Below, piece by piece: positions 1-7,139 of a stretch of DNA of 14,579 bases. The stretch spans positions 1-14,579 of the forward strand of contig JAKPQU010000227.1 in assembly GCA_029555925.1 (NCBI GenBank), read 5' to 3'. The position numbers and the translations under genes are program-made. The notes below the pieces were generated by a model that did no database searches, was not told the origin of the DNA, and saw only the letters and a program-made list of their open reading frames with translations. Position 1 is the stretch's first letter. Each line of letters starts with the position of its first letter. The stretch is from Bacillota bacterium. Lineage in GTDB: Bacteria; Eremiobacterota; SpSt-956; JAKJGF01.

Positions 1-2
1 AG

Positions 3-455
3 AGTAAAAGAGAAACTATTGAAAGAATAAAAGACATTCAGGAGGGTAAAAGAGTAGATATCCGGAGAAGAGACGATAGTGAGAAAATTAAAGAATATAA
101 AGAAAAAATCTTATGGAAACCACTGGCATTGACAGGTGAACTTTCTCATGTACCGGAGAATATACCGGTATTAATAGAAGATAAAGATCTGGAGGGACAG
201 GATAGATTCAGACTTGTACAGAAAATTCATAGAGAAGAAATACAATGGGAGTTTGCAGATTTTTCGCCTGATATAAAAATGTTATTTCATGAAAAACTGG
301 AAAAAGAAGTGCCCCACCTTTACAAACTTGCCCGGAAAATTGATAGTCATCATACTATCTGGAAAATCCTGCAACTTCCTCCCCACATCAGAGACCTGTT
401 CCAGGAAAGACTTCTTGAAGAGAAACATTTTCCATTCACCAGTCCCAGTTGTTGA
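3..455 (+). CDS. 3' end of an unrecognised charged protein (partial)
   Basis: The frame is open from the first bases of the window to the TGA at 453-455, giving 150 visible residues, so the gene begins upstream. A TTG at 129 could serve as a start, but continuous coding-like sequence before it argues against that. The product is rich in Lys, Glu and Arg, with no membrane segment or signal peptide. I do not recognise a family. The last ~77 residues hold two copies of a ~38-residue unit, at visible residues 74-111 and 112-150, sharing the pattern K-I-x6-W-x6-P-x-I-x2-L-F-x-E-x-L-x2-E. The stop lies in the TGAGCAGT segment that opens the downstream repeat element, so the present C-terminus may have been set by that element. 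The reading frame is well supported; the function is unknown. Confidence 0.7.
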   Translation, partial: SKRETIERIKDIQEGKRVDIRRRDDSEKIKEYKEKILWKPLALTGELSHVPENIPVLIEDKDLEGQDRFRLVQKIHREEIQWEFADFSPDIKMLFHEKLEKEVPHLYKLARKIDSHHTIWKILQLPPHIRDLFQERLLEEKHFPFTSPSC

Positions 456-543
456 GCAGTGAGTCGTGAGTCGTGAGTCGTAAAAAGTAGGGGCGACCCC
501 CTGTGGTCGCCCGGTACCGGTAAAAACATCACGCATCACGCAT
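453..543. repeat. Composite intergenic repeat, copy 1 (heptamer arms around a hairpin core)
   Basis: It consists, left to right, of TGAGCAGT, three tandem GTGAGTC heptamers (459-479), a 32-nt core (487-518) and two ATCACGC heptamers (528-541). The core can form an 8-bp hairpin, GGGCGACC at 491-498 with GGTCGCCC at 505-512 and a 6-nt loop, and ends in the palindrome CCGGTACCGG (511-520). A second copy in opposite orientation lies at 3186-3336 and matches the core at 28 of 32 positions. It separates the first partial gene from the branching enzyme gene. Confidence 0.85.
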
Positions 544-559
544 ATAAGGTGTAAACATT

Positions 560-2155
560 ATGGAAAAAGGTTACTGGATGCTTGTGCTTCATGCCCACCT
601 TCCTTTTGTAAGGCACCCTGAATATAAGGATTCCTTCGAGGAAAGATGGCTCTATGAAGCCATAATAGAAACATATATACCCCTGTTGCAGATGTTCGAA
701 AGGCTTGAAAGAGACAGAGTCCGCTTTCGTCTCACCATGTCTCTGACACCGCCTCTCATTAACATGTTAAACGATACACTTCTTCGTAACAGATTTCAGT
801 TGCATCTGGAAAAACTTATAGAGCTTACAGAAAAAGAACTGGTAAGAACAGAAAAAGAACCTGAATTTCATGACACAGCTATTATATATAATGACCTGCT
901 GAAAAGATTCCATAAAATTTATCTGGAAGATTATAAAAAGGATATTGTAGGAGCATTTAAGAATTTTCAGGACAGGGGAAATATTGAAATAATGACATGT
1001 GGCGCCACCCATGGCTTCTTCCCTCTTATAGGAATACACAGAGAATGTGTAAAAGCCCAGATAGACGTAGCTGTAAACAATCATAAAATGACTATAGGGA
1101 GACCTCCGAAAGGGATATGGCTTCCTGAATGCGGATACAATCCCGGTGATGATGAAATACTCAAACATTACGGTATAAATTTTTTCTTTGTAGATTCTCA
1201 TGGACTTTTTTTCTCAAATCCCATTCCAAGGTACGGAACTTATGCTCCTGTTTATACTCCATGCGGAGTGGCAGTATTTGCAAGAGACATGGAATCGTCA
1301 AGGCAGGTATGGAGTTCAAAAGGAGGATATCCCGGCGATGTTGACTACAGGGAATTTTACAGGGATACAGGATATGATCTGCCAGAGGAATATATAAAAC
1401 CTTACATACATGAAAGCGGCATAAGAATAAATACCGGTATAAAATATTATAGAGTAACAGGAGATACGGTAGAACTTTCGGAAAAAAAGCCTTATAATTA
1501 TCATAAAGCCCTTGAAAAAGCCAGAATTCATGGAGAACATTTTGTAAAAACCAGAACAGAGCAGATAGAATACTGGAGCAATAATCTGAAGATTCTCCCT
1601 CTTGTCGTATCGCCATATGATGCAGAGCTCTACGGACACTGGTGGTTTGAAGGTCCCTACTTTCTCGAACATGTATTCAGATTTATGCAAAACCAGGGAA
1701 AAATTCTTCCTGTTACTGCAGTAGAATATCTGGACAAATATCCCACCCATCAGGTAGCAGTACCTTCCAGTTCAAGCTGGGGACACAAGGGTTATAATGA
1801 ATACTGGCTGAATGAGACAAATGACTGGATATACAGACATCTTCACAGAGGTGCAGAAAAGATGATAGAACTTGCCAATATATACAGAAACGATACAATA
1901 GATGAAGTAAAACGGCGGGCTCTTAACCAGTGTGCAAGAGAACTTCTCCTGGCTCAGAGCAGTGACTGGGCATTTATAATGAGAAGCGGGACTACCGTAG
2001 AGTATGCCATCAAACGCACAAGAGAACATTTAAGCAGGCTCTATCAACTTTATGAAGAAATAAAAAATGGGAAAATCAATAATACACAGCTTGAGCTGCT
2101 TGAGAAAAGAGATAATATATTTCCCGGTATAGACTACAGAGTTTATTGCAGTTAA
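560..2155 (+). CDS. GH57 family 1,4-alpha-glucan branching enzyme
   Basis: The 531-residue protein should introduce alpha-1,6 branches into glycogen-like alpha-glucan in the cytoplasm. The family signature HAHLPFVRHP lies at residues 11-20. The expected nucleophile is E190 in the WLPECGY motif, and the expected acid/base is D354 in SPYDAELYGHWW. The C-terminal helical part (about 420-530, DUF1957-type) carries AQSSDWAFI at 465-473. The length fits characterised GH57 branching enzymes of about 520-530 residues. The ATG at 560 is preceded by AAGGTG (546-551), about 8 nt away. No glycogen synthase or phosphorylase gene is visible in the window. yvcK follows 63 nt after the putative stop region, separated by a heptamer array, so co-transcription is possible. 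An alpha-amylase-like GH57 activity is less likely given the overall match to the branching-enzyme type. Confidence 0.9.
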   Translation: MEKGYWMLVLHAHLPFVRHPEYKDSFEERWLYEAIIETYIPLLQMFERLERDRVRFRLTMSLTPPLINMLNDTLLRNRFQLHLEKLIELTEKELVRTEKEPEFHDTAIIYNDLLKRFHKIYLEDYKKDIVGAFKNFQDRGNIEIMTCGATHGFFPLIGIHRECVKAQIDVAVNNHKMTIGRPPKGIWLPECGYNPGDDEILKHYGINFFFVDSHGLFFSNPIPRYGTYAPVYTPCGVAVFARDMESSRQVWSSKGGYPGDVDYREFYRDTGYDLPEEYIKPYIHESGIRINTGIKYYRVTGDTVELSEKKPYNYHKALEKARIHGEHFVKTRTEQIEYWSNNLKILPLVVSPYDAELYGHWWFEGPYFLEHVFRFMQNQGKILPVTAVEYLDKYPTHQVAVPSSSSWGHKGYNEYWLNETNDWIYRHLHRGAEKMIELANIYRNDTIDEVKRRALNQCARELLLAQSSDWAFIMRSGTTVEYAIKRTREHLSRLYQLYEEIKNGKINNTQLELLEKRDNIFPGIDYRVYCS

Positions 2156-2160
2156 TAAAA

Positions 2161-2195
2161 CGTGATGCGTGATGCGTAATGCTTAATGCGTGATG
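2161..2195 (+). repeat. Tandem heptamer array, five units (CGTRATG type)
   Basis: Five consecutive heptamers follow the branching-enzyme stop by 5 nt: CGTGATG, CGTGATG, CGTAATG, CTTAATG, CGTGATG. Units carry TGA or TAA, and because 7 is not a multiple of 3 successive units place stops in different frames. The array has no hairpin core and contains an ATG (2186) in frame with yvcK. Confidence 0.85.
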
Positions 2196-2218
2196 CAGGA
2201 ATAGGGCTTATAATATTT

Positions 2219-3190
2219 ATGAAAAATAAACATATAGAATTATACAAGCATATAAAAGTAGTTGTTATAGGCGGAGGAACAGGTCTATCCACCCTGCTTC
2301 GCGGTTTAAAACATTATACGGAACATATAACTGCTATAGTAACAGTATCAGATGACGGAGGCAGTTCCGGAAGGCTCAGAAAAGACATGGGTATAATTCC
2401 TCCCGGTGATATAAGAAACTGTCTTGTAGCTCTATCTGCATCGGAATCACTTCTGGCAGATCTCTTTCAATATCGCTTTCATAATGTAAAAGATCTGGAG
2501 GGACATAATTTCGGCAATCTCTTTCTGGTAGCATTATCCGAGGTAGCAGGTGATTTTGATAAAGCCATAAAAGAATGCAGTAAAGTTCTTGCTATAAAAG
2601 GAAAGGTTCTTCCTGCCACGCTTGATACTGTAGTGCTTATGGCAGAAATGGAAGACAGGAGTATAGTTGAAGGAGAAACAAGTATTACAGCATCAAAAGG
2701 TACTATCAGAAAGGTTTTTTTAAAACCACACACCCCAAAACCACAGCATGAAGTCATAGAAGCCATAAAAGAAGCAGATGCTATTATATTCGGCCCAGGC
2801 AGTCTTTATACAAGTGTTATACCAAATCTCCTTGTGCCTGAAATATGTAGTAATATAAAAACTTCCAGGGCCATAAAAATATATATATGTAATGTCATGA
2901 CCCAGCCAGGGGAAACAGATGGTTTCACGGCAGGGGATCATATAAAAACTATTTTTGCTCATACAGGATATGCAATCTTTGATTATGTTCTTCTTAACAA
3001 AAAAATACCACGCCAGTTACTCCATAAATACAAAGCACAGGGAGCCTATCCGGTGGAACTGGATCTGAAGAATATTACAGACCTGGGAGTCAATGTGATT
3101 ACAGATGATCTTATAAGTGAAACCGATCTTGTAAGACATAATTCCGATAAACTTGCCAGGGCTATTCTGGAGCTTACGGTTAAATCGTGA
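2219..3190 (+). CDS. yvcK: YvcK / CofD-like family protein (gluconeogenesis-factor type)
   Basis: The 323-residue cytoplasmic protein belongs to the YvcK/UPF0052 branch of the CofD-like superfamily, which binds UDP-sugars and in Bacillus is needed for growth on gluconeogenic carbon and for normal cell shape. Diagnostic motifs are VIGGGTG at residues 16-22, SDDGGSSGRLR at 44-54, PPGDIRNC at 61-68 and GPGSLYTS at 192-199. I place the start at ATG 2219 because the family normally begins shortly before the GGGTG strand; an in-frame ATG at 2186 lies inside the heptamer array. Neither start has a strong ribosome binding site (AGGAATAGGG lies 12-18 nt upstream of 2219). The stop TGA (3188-3190) is part of the next repeat element. 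The usual neighbours rapZ and whiA are absent here. The convergent gene encodes a Ser/Thr kinase, of note because PrkC phosphorylates YvcK in Bacillus. Confidence 0.9.
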   Translation: MKNKHIELYKHIKVVVIGGGTGLSTLLRGLKHYTEHITAIVTVSDDGGSSGRLRKDMGIIPPGDIRNCLVALSASESLLADLFQYRFHNVKDLEGHNFGNLFLVALSEVAGDFDKAIKECSKVLAIKGKVLPATLDTVVLMAEMEDRSIVEGETSITASKGTIRKVFLKPHTPKPQHEVIEAIKEADAIIFGPGSLYTSVIPNLLVPEICSNIKTSRAIKIYICNVMTQPGETDGFTAGDHIKTIFAHTGYAIFDYVLLNKKIPRQLLHKYKAQGAYPVELDLKNITDLGVNVITDDLISETDLVRHNSDKLARAILELTVKS

Positions 3191-3336
3191 TGCGTAATGC
3201 GTGATGCGTGACAATCGTGACGCGTAACGCGTAACGCGTGACGGGTGGTTCGTAATGCGTGATGCGTAATGCTTATTTTCACCTGGTACCGTGCGAACAC
3301 AGTGGTTCGCCCCTACTCACTCTTTACTGCTCACTG
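3186..3336. repeat. Composite intergenic repeat, copy 2 (inverted relative to copy 1)
   Basis: It fills the space between the convergent yvcK and kinase genes. From the left come CGTGATG/CGTAATG/CGTGATG units (3186-3206), CGCGTAA/CGCGTGA units (about 3220-3241), CGTAATG/CGTGATG/CGTAATG (3251-3271), then a 32-nt core (3285-3316, on the minus strand) and a TGAGCAGT-containing arm (to 3336). The core hairpin pairs GCGAAC (3293-3298) with GTTCGC (3305-3310). Compared with copy 1, the core differs at four positions; two of them form a compensatory C-G to A-T exchange in the stem. Confidence 0.85.
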
Positions 3337-5095
3337 AAATCACTGCCTCCGGGTTTCCCCACTTTGTTACAAAAGTTCCGTCAGAAGAGAATTTCTGTAT
3401 AATATGTTTCCCTTTGTTCACCAGATAAATATTTCCCCTTCCATCTACTGCTCCATCGGAGAGAGCAATAAAATTATCATCTATAAAGATATTCTTGTCC
3501 AGAGAATATATAAAGTTACCCCACAGGTCAAACTTCTGTATATTATCAAGCCAGTCATCTATAATATATACGTATCCTGCCTGATCCCATATTACAGATA
3601 CAGGATGTCTAAACTGCCCTTTCCCTGTTCCCTTCCCTCCCCAGCTTATAATAAAATTTCCCTGACCGTCGAATTTCTGGACGAGACAATTTCCTGTATC
3701 TGCAACATAAATATTACCGAAACTATCAACTGCCATGCCTCTGGGATAATTAAACTGTCCCTTTTCCACTCCACACTGTCCCCAGGCAGTTATAAAATTA
3801 CCGGAAGAATCAAATTTCTGAATACGATTATTTCCCGTATCAACTATATAGATATTGTCTTCTTCTCCAACTGTAATATCACAGGGACAGATAAATTCCC
3901 CGTTATTTTTCCCTTTTACTCCCCATTTATTTGTGCTACTTCCGGAAGAATCAAATTTCTCTACATAATTACATTCCATAATAAGGGTATAAACATTTCC
4001 ACTGCTATCCACTGCGATAGACGGGGGACAGATTGTTTCCTTATCCAGGATAATATGCCATTTACTTATAAAATTTCCATGACCATCAAATTTCTGGATA
4101 GTATTTCTTTTATCACTTATATAAATATTTCCAGACACATCAATAGCAATACTGTGAGGATAATGAATATCCCAGAAGGCTGATGACTGTTGTGGAAAAC
4201 CTGAAGAAGGAGACGGGAATTGAATATCATCCGGTATTAAAGCCTGATTTATTTCCATACACACTTCCAGGTCTTTTTTCATATCCAGAACTGTTTGATA
4301 TCTATTTTCTCTGTCCAGCTCCATAGCTTTTAATATACACTGTTCCAGTATTGATGTTACACAGGGATTGAATTTTTTCATGGAAGGCAAAGACGATTTA
4401 TTGATAAGCCTGTCTATAGACACAGGACACTTCTGTTTTGTAAGAAGGACATACATGGTAGCTCCGAGTGAATATATATCACTCCTTGGATCTGTGCCTG
4501 ATGAACCGTATTGTTCGGGGGGACAGAAAGCCAGAGTACCTGTACCTCTTATAATAGTCCCTGTCTGGGAAGCAGGATTAAAAATCTTTGCAATACCGAA
4601 ATCTATAAGTTTTATTGTATTATCATCTGAAATCATGATATTTTCAGGCTTCAGATCACGAAATATTATAGGATGCGGTTTCTGATTGTGAAGATAATCC
4701 AGAACATTACAGAGCTGTATGGCCCAGGAAAGTATTTTTTCTACTGGTAAAATCCCGATATTTTCTCTATCAACTTCGCCAAGGGTTTTACCTTTTATAA
4801 ATTCCATAACAAGAAAATAAGAACCACTGTCTTCAAAAAAATCTATAACTTTGGGAAGGTTTACATGATCCAGCCTGGCCAGCATTTTTGCTTCTACATT
4901 AAACTGTTCTATTGCCCTCAGTTTTTCATTCTGGCTGTCTGCATCGGAACCGAAGAGATCAAGTAATTGCTTTACAGCCCACTCTGTACCGAGATTAACA
5001 TGTGTTGCAAGATATACTGCTCCCATACCACCATGACCGAGAATTTTATTTATTACGTATCTGCCGTTTAAAACTGTGCCGGGATTAAAAAACAA
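3317..5095 (-). CDS. Hanks-type serine/threonine protein kinase with C-terminal NHL propeller
   Basis: The kinase domain spans about residues 13-280: glycine loop GHGGMGAVY (20-28), catalytic lysine K42 in AVK, helix-C glutamate E68, catalytic loop FRDLKPEN (145-152, D147 and N152), DFG at 165-167 and PPEQYG at 192-197. The usual His of HRD is Phe. After a linker (about 281-310) come six repeats with the pattern P-x-x-I-A-V-D-x-x-G-N-I-Y-x-x-D-x2-N-x-I-Q-K-F-D, starting near 312, 358, 403, 450, 497 and 545. This fits a six-bladed NHL beta-propeller. I see no signal peptide or transmembrane segment, so both domains are probably cytoplasmic, unlike membrane-anchored PknD of Mycobacterium. The start is TTG at 5095, with AAGGAG (5106-5111) 10 nt upstream. 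The last residues VSSKE and the TGA stop come from the repeat element. Target and ligand are unknown. Confidence 0.9.
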   Translation of the reverse strand: MFFNPGTVLNGRYVINKILGHGGMGAVYLATHVNLGTEWAVKQLLDLFGSDADSQNEKLRAIEQFNVEAKMLARLDHVNLPKVIDFFEDSGSYFLVMEFIKGKTLGEVDRENIGILPVEKILSWAIQLCNVLDYLHNQKPHPIIFRDLKPENIMISDDNTIKLIDFGIAKIFNPASQTGTIIRGTGTLAFCPPEQYGSSGTDPRSDIYSLGATMYVLLTKQKCPVSIDRLINKSSLPSMKKFNPCVTSILEQCILKAMELDRENRYQTVLDMKKDLEVCMEINQALIPDDIQFPSPSSGFPQQSSAFWDIHYPHSIAIDVSGNIYISDKRNTIQKFDGHGNFISKWHIILDKETICPPSIAVDSSGNVYTLIMECNYVEKFDSSGSSTNKWGVKGKNNGEFICPCDITVGEEDNIYIVDTGNNRIQKFDSSGNFITAWGQCGVEKGQFNYPRGMAVDSFGNIYVADTGNCLVQKFDGQGNFIISWGGKGTGKGQFRHPVSVIWDQAGYVYIIDDWLDNIQKFDLWGNFIYSLDKNIFIDDNFIALSDGAVDGRGNIYLVNKGKHIIQKFSSDGTFVTKWGNPEAVISVSSKE

Positions 5096-5202
5096 ATAAC
5101 TTCATCTCCTTATAAAATGAAAAAATATTCATCTCTTCAGCCTTCATACTTCACGATTCTCATATAAATATTTCTGCCGAAGCAAGAAAATCCCTTTTTA
5201 TA

Positions 5203-5230
5203 TTGGACATACATATCAGATTATGATAAT
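5203..5230 (+). promoter_or_regulatory. Candidate sigma70-type promoter for the TPR gene
   Basis: TTGGAC at 5203-5208 is followed after 16 nt by GATAAT at 5225-5230. Transcription would start near 5237, downstream of the alternative ATG at 5223. This supports the start at 5286 and gives a leader of about 50 nt. I saw no comparably good promoter for the divergent kinase in the 190-nt gap. Confidence 0.45.
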
Positions 5231-5285
5231 ATATATACAGGTCAGACCCGCATATAATTCCCGCGTCACGAAAAGAATATATTTT

Positions 5286-6320
5286 ATGAAGAACAAATAC
5301 ATGTATTTACTTATTACAGTTATAATATTAATTTACATAAACATTGATATCTTTGCTTCAGAAGACAACATAGAAGTATTTCTTCAGGAAGCAATAACTC
5401 TGACAAATCAGGGCTCCTATGATGGTGCCATAACTATATTAGAAAAAGCTATAAGCAAAAACAGGAATTCTTTTACTGCTTATTTCCTCATGGGCAATGC
5501 CTATCAAAATAAGAAGAATTATTATGAATCAATAAAACACTATAAAAAATCAATACAACTGAATCCTGAACTTGGCCTGGCATACTACGGTATAGCAAGA
5601 TGTTATTATTATCTGAAGCAGATTGACCTGAGCATATGCTGGCTTGAAAAGGCAAAAGCAATATTCTATAAGCAGAATCAAATGAAGAAATATAACAGTA
5701 TTCTGAGCACTCTTATAAACTTATCAGAAGGGGACAGAAAAAAGCAATATGAAAAAGAATTAAATGAATATAAACTCTCCATAGAAAAAAATGTAACACC
5801 TACCCCTTTAATGTCCAGAACCATTACTGTTATTTCAGATGTTGCCCCCCTTCATGGTATATCTCTTGCAAATGAATACCCCTATCCTCTTTCTATTGAA
5901 GATAAACCATTTGACGGAAATATAACCTTTGACGATACTTCAAAAAAATTATATGTTCCTGCAGAGGAATTCTTGAAAAGACTCGGATTAAATTCTTATT
6001 ATGATTATTCCAGAGGGAAATTTATCGTAAACAGGGAGATTCTTCCAGGCGAATTTTTAAGATTGGATCAATACCAGACTCTATATCTATCTGTTATTGA
6101 TAGTCTGAATTTTTTACATATAAGTTATATATTCAATGATATTATAGGAAAACCTATTATTATTGTAAAACCTGACGGACTCGACTTCGAACCGGGGCGA
6201 TATCCTGTCGGTACAAATAGAAAATGGAATGCTACACCACAGCCTACCGGTAAAATAGAAGATCCATTTGATTATAACCCTCTCACCACACCAATGCCGT
6301 GGAACGAACATTATAAATAA
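5286..6320 (+). CDS. Exported TPR protein with copper-amine-oxidase-like C-terminal domain
   Basis: With the ATG at 5286 the product has 344 residues and opens with a signal peptide: a short Lys-containing N-terminus, a hydrophobic stretch at about 7-20 and a likely cleavage site after A24. An upstream in-frame ATG (5223) would bury this signal and lies before the candidate promoter start. Three TPR motifs follow (about 28-61, 62-95, 96-129). Residues about 203-295 resemble the stalk-like domain named after the copper amine oxidase N-terminus, with VPAEEFLKRLGL at 224-235 and a second hydrophobic segment ending PIIIVKPD (290-297). The tail (300-344) is rich in Pro and polar residues. A role as an extracytoplasmic scaffold or envelope-binding protein is inference. 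The gene is divergent from the NHL kinase and convergent with udk. No enzymatic motif is visible. Confidence 0.8.
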   Translation: MKNKYMYLLITVIILIYINIDIFASEDNIEVFLQEAITLTNQGSYDGAITILEKAISKNRNSFTAYFLMGNAYQNKKNYYESIKHYKKSIQLNPELGLAYYGIARCYYYLKQIDLSICWLEKAKAIFYKQNQMKKYNSILSTLINLSEGDRKKQYEKELNEYKLSIEKNVTPTPLMSRTITVISDVAPLHGISLANEYPYPLSIEDKPFDGNITFDDTSKKLYVPAEEFLKRLGLNSYYDYSRGKFIVNREILPGEFLRLDQYQTLYLSVIDSLNFLHISYIFNDIIGKPIIIVKPDGLDFEPGRYPVGTNRKWNATPQPTGKIEDPFDYNPLTTPMPWNEHYK

Positions 6321-6323
6321 TAA

Positions 6324-6347
6324 CCGTGACGCGTGACCGCGTGACGC
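6324..6347 (+). repeat. Short heptamer array after the TPR gene
   Basis: Three CGTGACG-type units (CGTGACG, CGTGACC, GCGTGACGC) begin 3 nt after the TAA stop. They are in the same orientation as the upstream gene. It is a shorter relative of the arrays at 2161-2195 and 3186-3271. Confidence 0.7.
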
Positions 6348-6393
6348 AAGGGAAATGCCTCATATAATCACAGGACAGGCTGATATAAAAATC

Positions 6394-7059
6394 TCATTTT
6401 TTCAACATATATTTCAATGCAGCTACAAAAACCTGAAGAGGTTTCTGCAAAAAAGGCTGATCAATAGGTTCTTCGAAACGGGAATTAATGACAAAATCCG
6501 CATAGGATTTGGTAAATCTTATATGTTTCTGAAATCCGGGCTCTACATTTCTTCTCCATTGATCAACAATATCCATCTTATCCCTGCCTCTTACCTTCTC
6601 ATCTCTGTCAAGCCTTCTTGCAAGTCTCTCACCTGATGCAGAATCAACAAAGATTTTATAGTCAAATAAATCTCTTACCCTTTCATCTGTAAAGATAAAA
6701 AGTCCTTCAATAATTACTATTTTCTTTATGGTAACTATTTTCTTATCCTTACTTCTTACATGATCTTTGAAATCATACATAGGAATAGCTATCTCACTGA
6801 GATTATTCTTTTTAATCTTTGCCAGTGTATAGTAAAGCTCATCCATATCAACACTTGAAGGTTTGTCGAAATCTACCTTTTTTCTTTCTTCTTCTGACAT
6901 ATAACTCAGATCTCTGTAAAAATTATCTGTAGAAATAATAACCAGGTCATCTATTTCTGAAGCTATATTCTGAGCAAATTCAGATTTGCCCGAACCACTT
7001 CCTCCACAGATGCCTATAAGGATCGGAAATTTAATCTCTCTGTCAAATATTTTATGCAT
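6394..7059 (-). CDS. udk: Uridine kinase / P-loop nucleoside kinase
   Basis: The 221-residue cytoplasmic enzyme should phosphorylate uridine (and probably cytidine) to the monophosphate with a nucleoside triphosphate. Walker A is GGSGSGKS at 19-26. STDNFYRDL (43-51) carries the expected nucleoside-contacting Asp45. PMYDFKDHVR (93-102) and VIIEGLF (115-121) are typical of the family, and the lid is the Arg-rich RLARRLDRDEKVRGRD (145-160). Length fits uridine kinases (about 205-220 residues). ATG at 7059 is preceded by GGGAGG (7068-7073) 8 nt away. It lies 80 nt downstream of icd on the same strand, with an inverted heptamer repeat between them, so it could share the icd transcript. Phosphoribulokinase-like relatives share the fold, but the motifs favour uridine kinase. 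Confidence 0.88.
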   Translation of the reverse strand: MHKIFDREIKFPILIGICGGSGSGKSEFAQNIASEIDDLVIISTDNFYRDLSYMSEEERKKVDFDKPSSVDMDELYYTLAKIKKNNLSEIAIPMYDFKDHVRSKDKKIVTIKKIVIIEGLFIFTDERVRDLFDYKIFVDSASGERLARRLDRDEKVRGRDKMDIVDQWRRNVEPGFQKHIRFTKSYADFVINSRFEEPIDQPFLQKPLQVFVAALKYMLKK

Positions 7060-7085
7060 AGAAAATTCCTCCCTGAAAATTATAT

Positions 7086-7132
7086 CGTAATGCGTAATGC
7101 GTGATGCGTTTTTTCACATTACGCATTACGCG
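7086..7132. repeat. Inverted heptamer repeat between icd and udk
   Basis: Three heptamers (CGTAATG, CGTAATG, CGTGATG) at 7086-7106 face inverted units at 7115-7132. The 14-nt segment 7086-7099 is the exact reverse complement of 7117-7130, leaving a 17-nt loop. A register shifted by one heptamer (7093-7106) also pairs, with one G-T wobble and a 10-nt loop. It could act on the icd-udk transcript, but no U-run follows it on the minus strand, so it is not a standard intrinsic terminator. Confidence 0.85.
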
Positions 7133-7139
7133 CCGAACT

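Noticed and set aside
129..455. TTG at 129 as the real start of the first gene
   Set aside because: The same frame is open to the window edge with similar charged composition, so the gene most likely begins outside the window.
487..520. Composite-repeat hairpin as an intrinsic transcription terminator
   Set aside because: The stem is good, but no T-run follows it on either strand; copy 2 at 3285-3316 likewise lacks one. Bidirectional termination remains possible but is not shown.
1161..1750. Open frames of 144-151 codons on the minus strand within the branching enzyme gene
   Set aside because: They overlap a strongly supported GH57 gene and encode Phe/Cys/Tyr-rich sequence typical of antisense shadows.
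2209..2214. TATAAT as a promoter -10 for yvcK
   Set aside because: It lies 5 nt before the start codon and has no -35 at the right distance.
3186..3280. Heptamer arrays as a CRISPR array
   Set aside because: The period is 7 nt with no unique spacers, and no cas genes are present.
3404..4183. A 259-codon open frame on the + strand opposite the kinase gene
   Set aside because: It is antisense to the NHL repeats, whose periodic composition keeps the opposite frame open. It has no recognisable domain or ribosome binding site, and the minus-strand kinase reading is unambiguous.
5223..5285. Upstream ATG at 5223 as the start of the TPR gene
   Set aside because: It would put 21 residues in front of a clear signal peptide and overlaps the candidate promoter.
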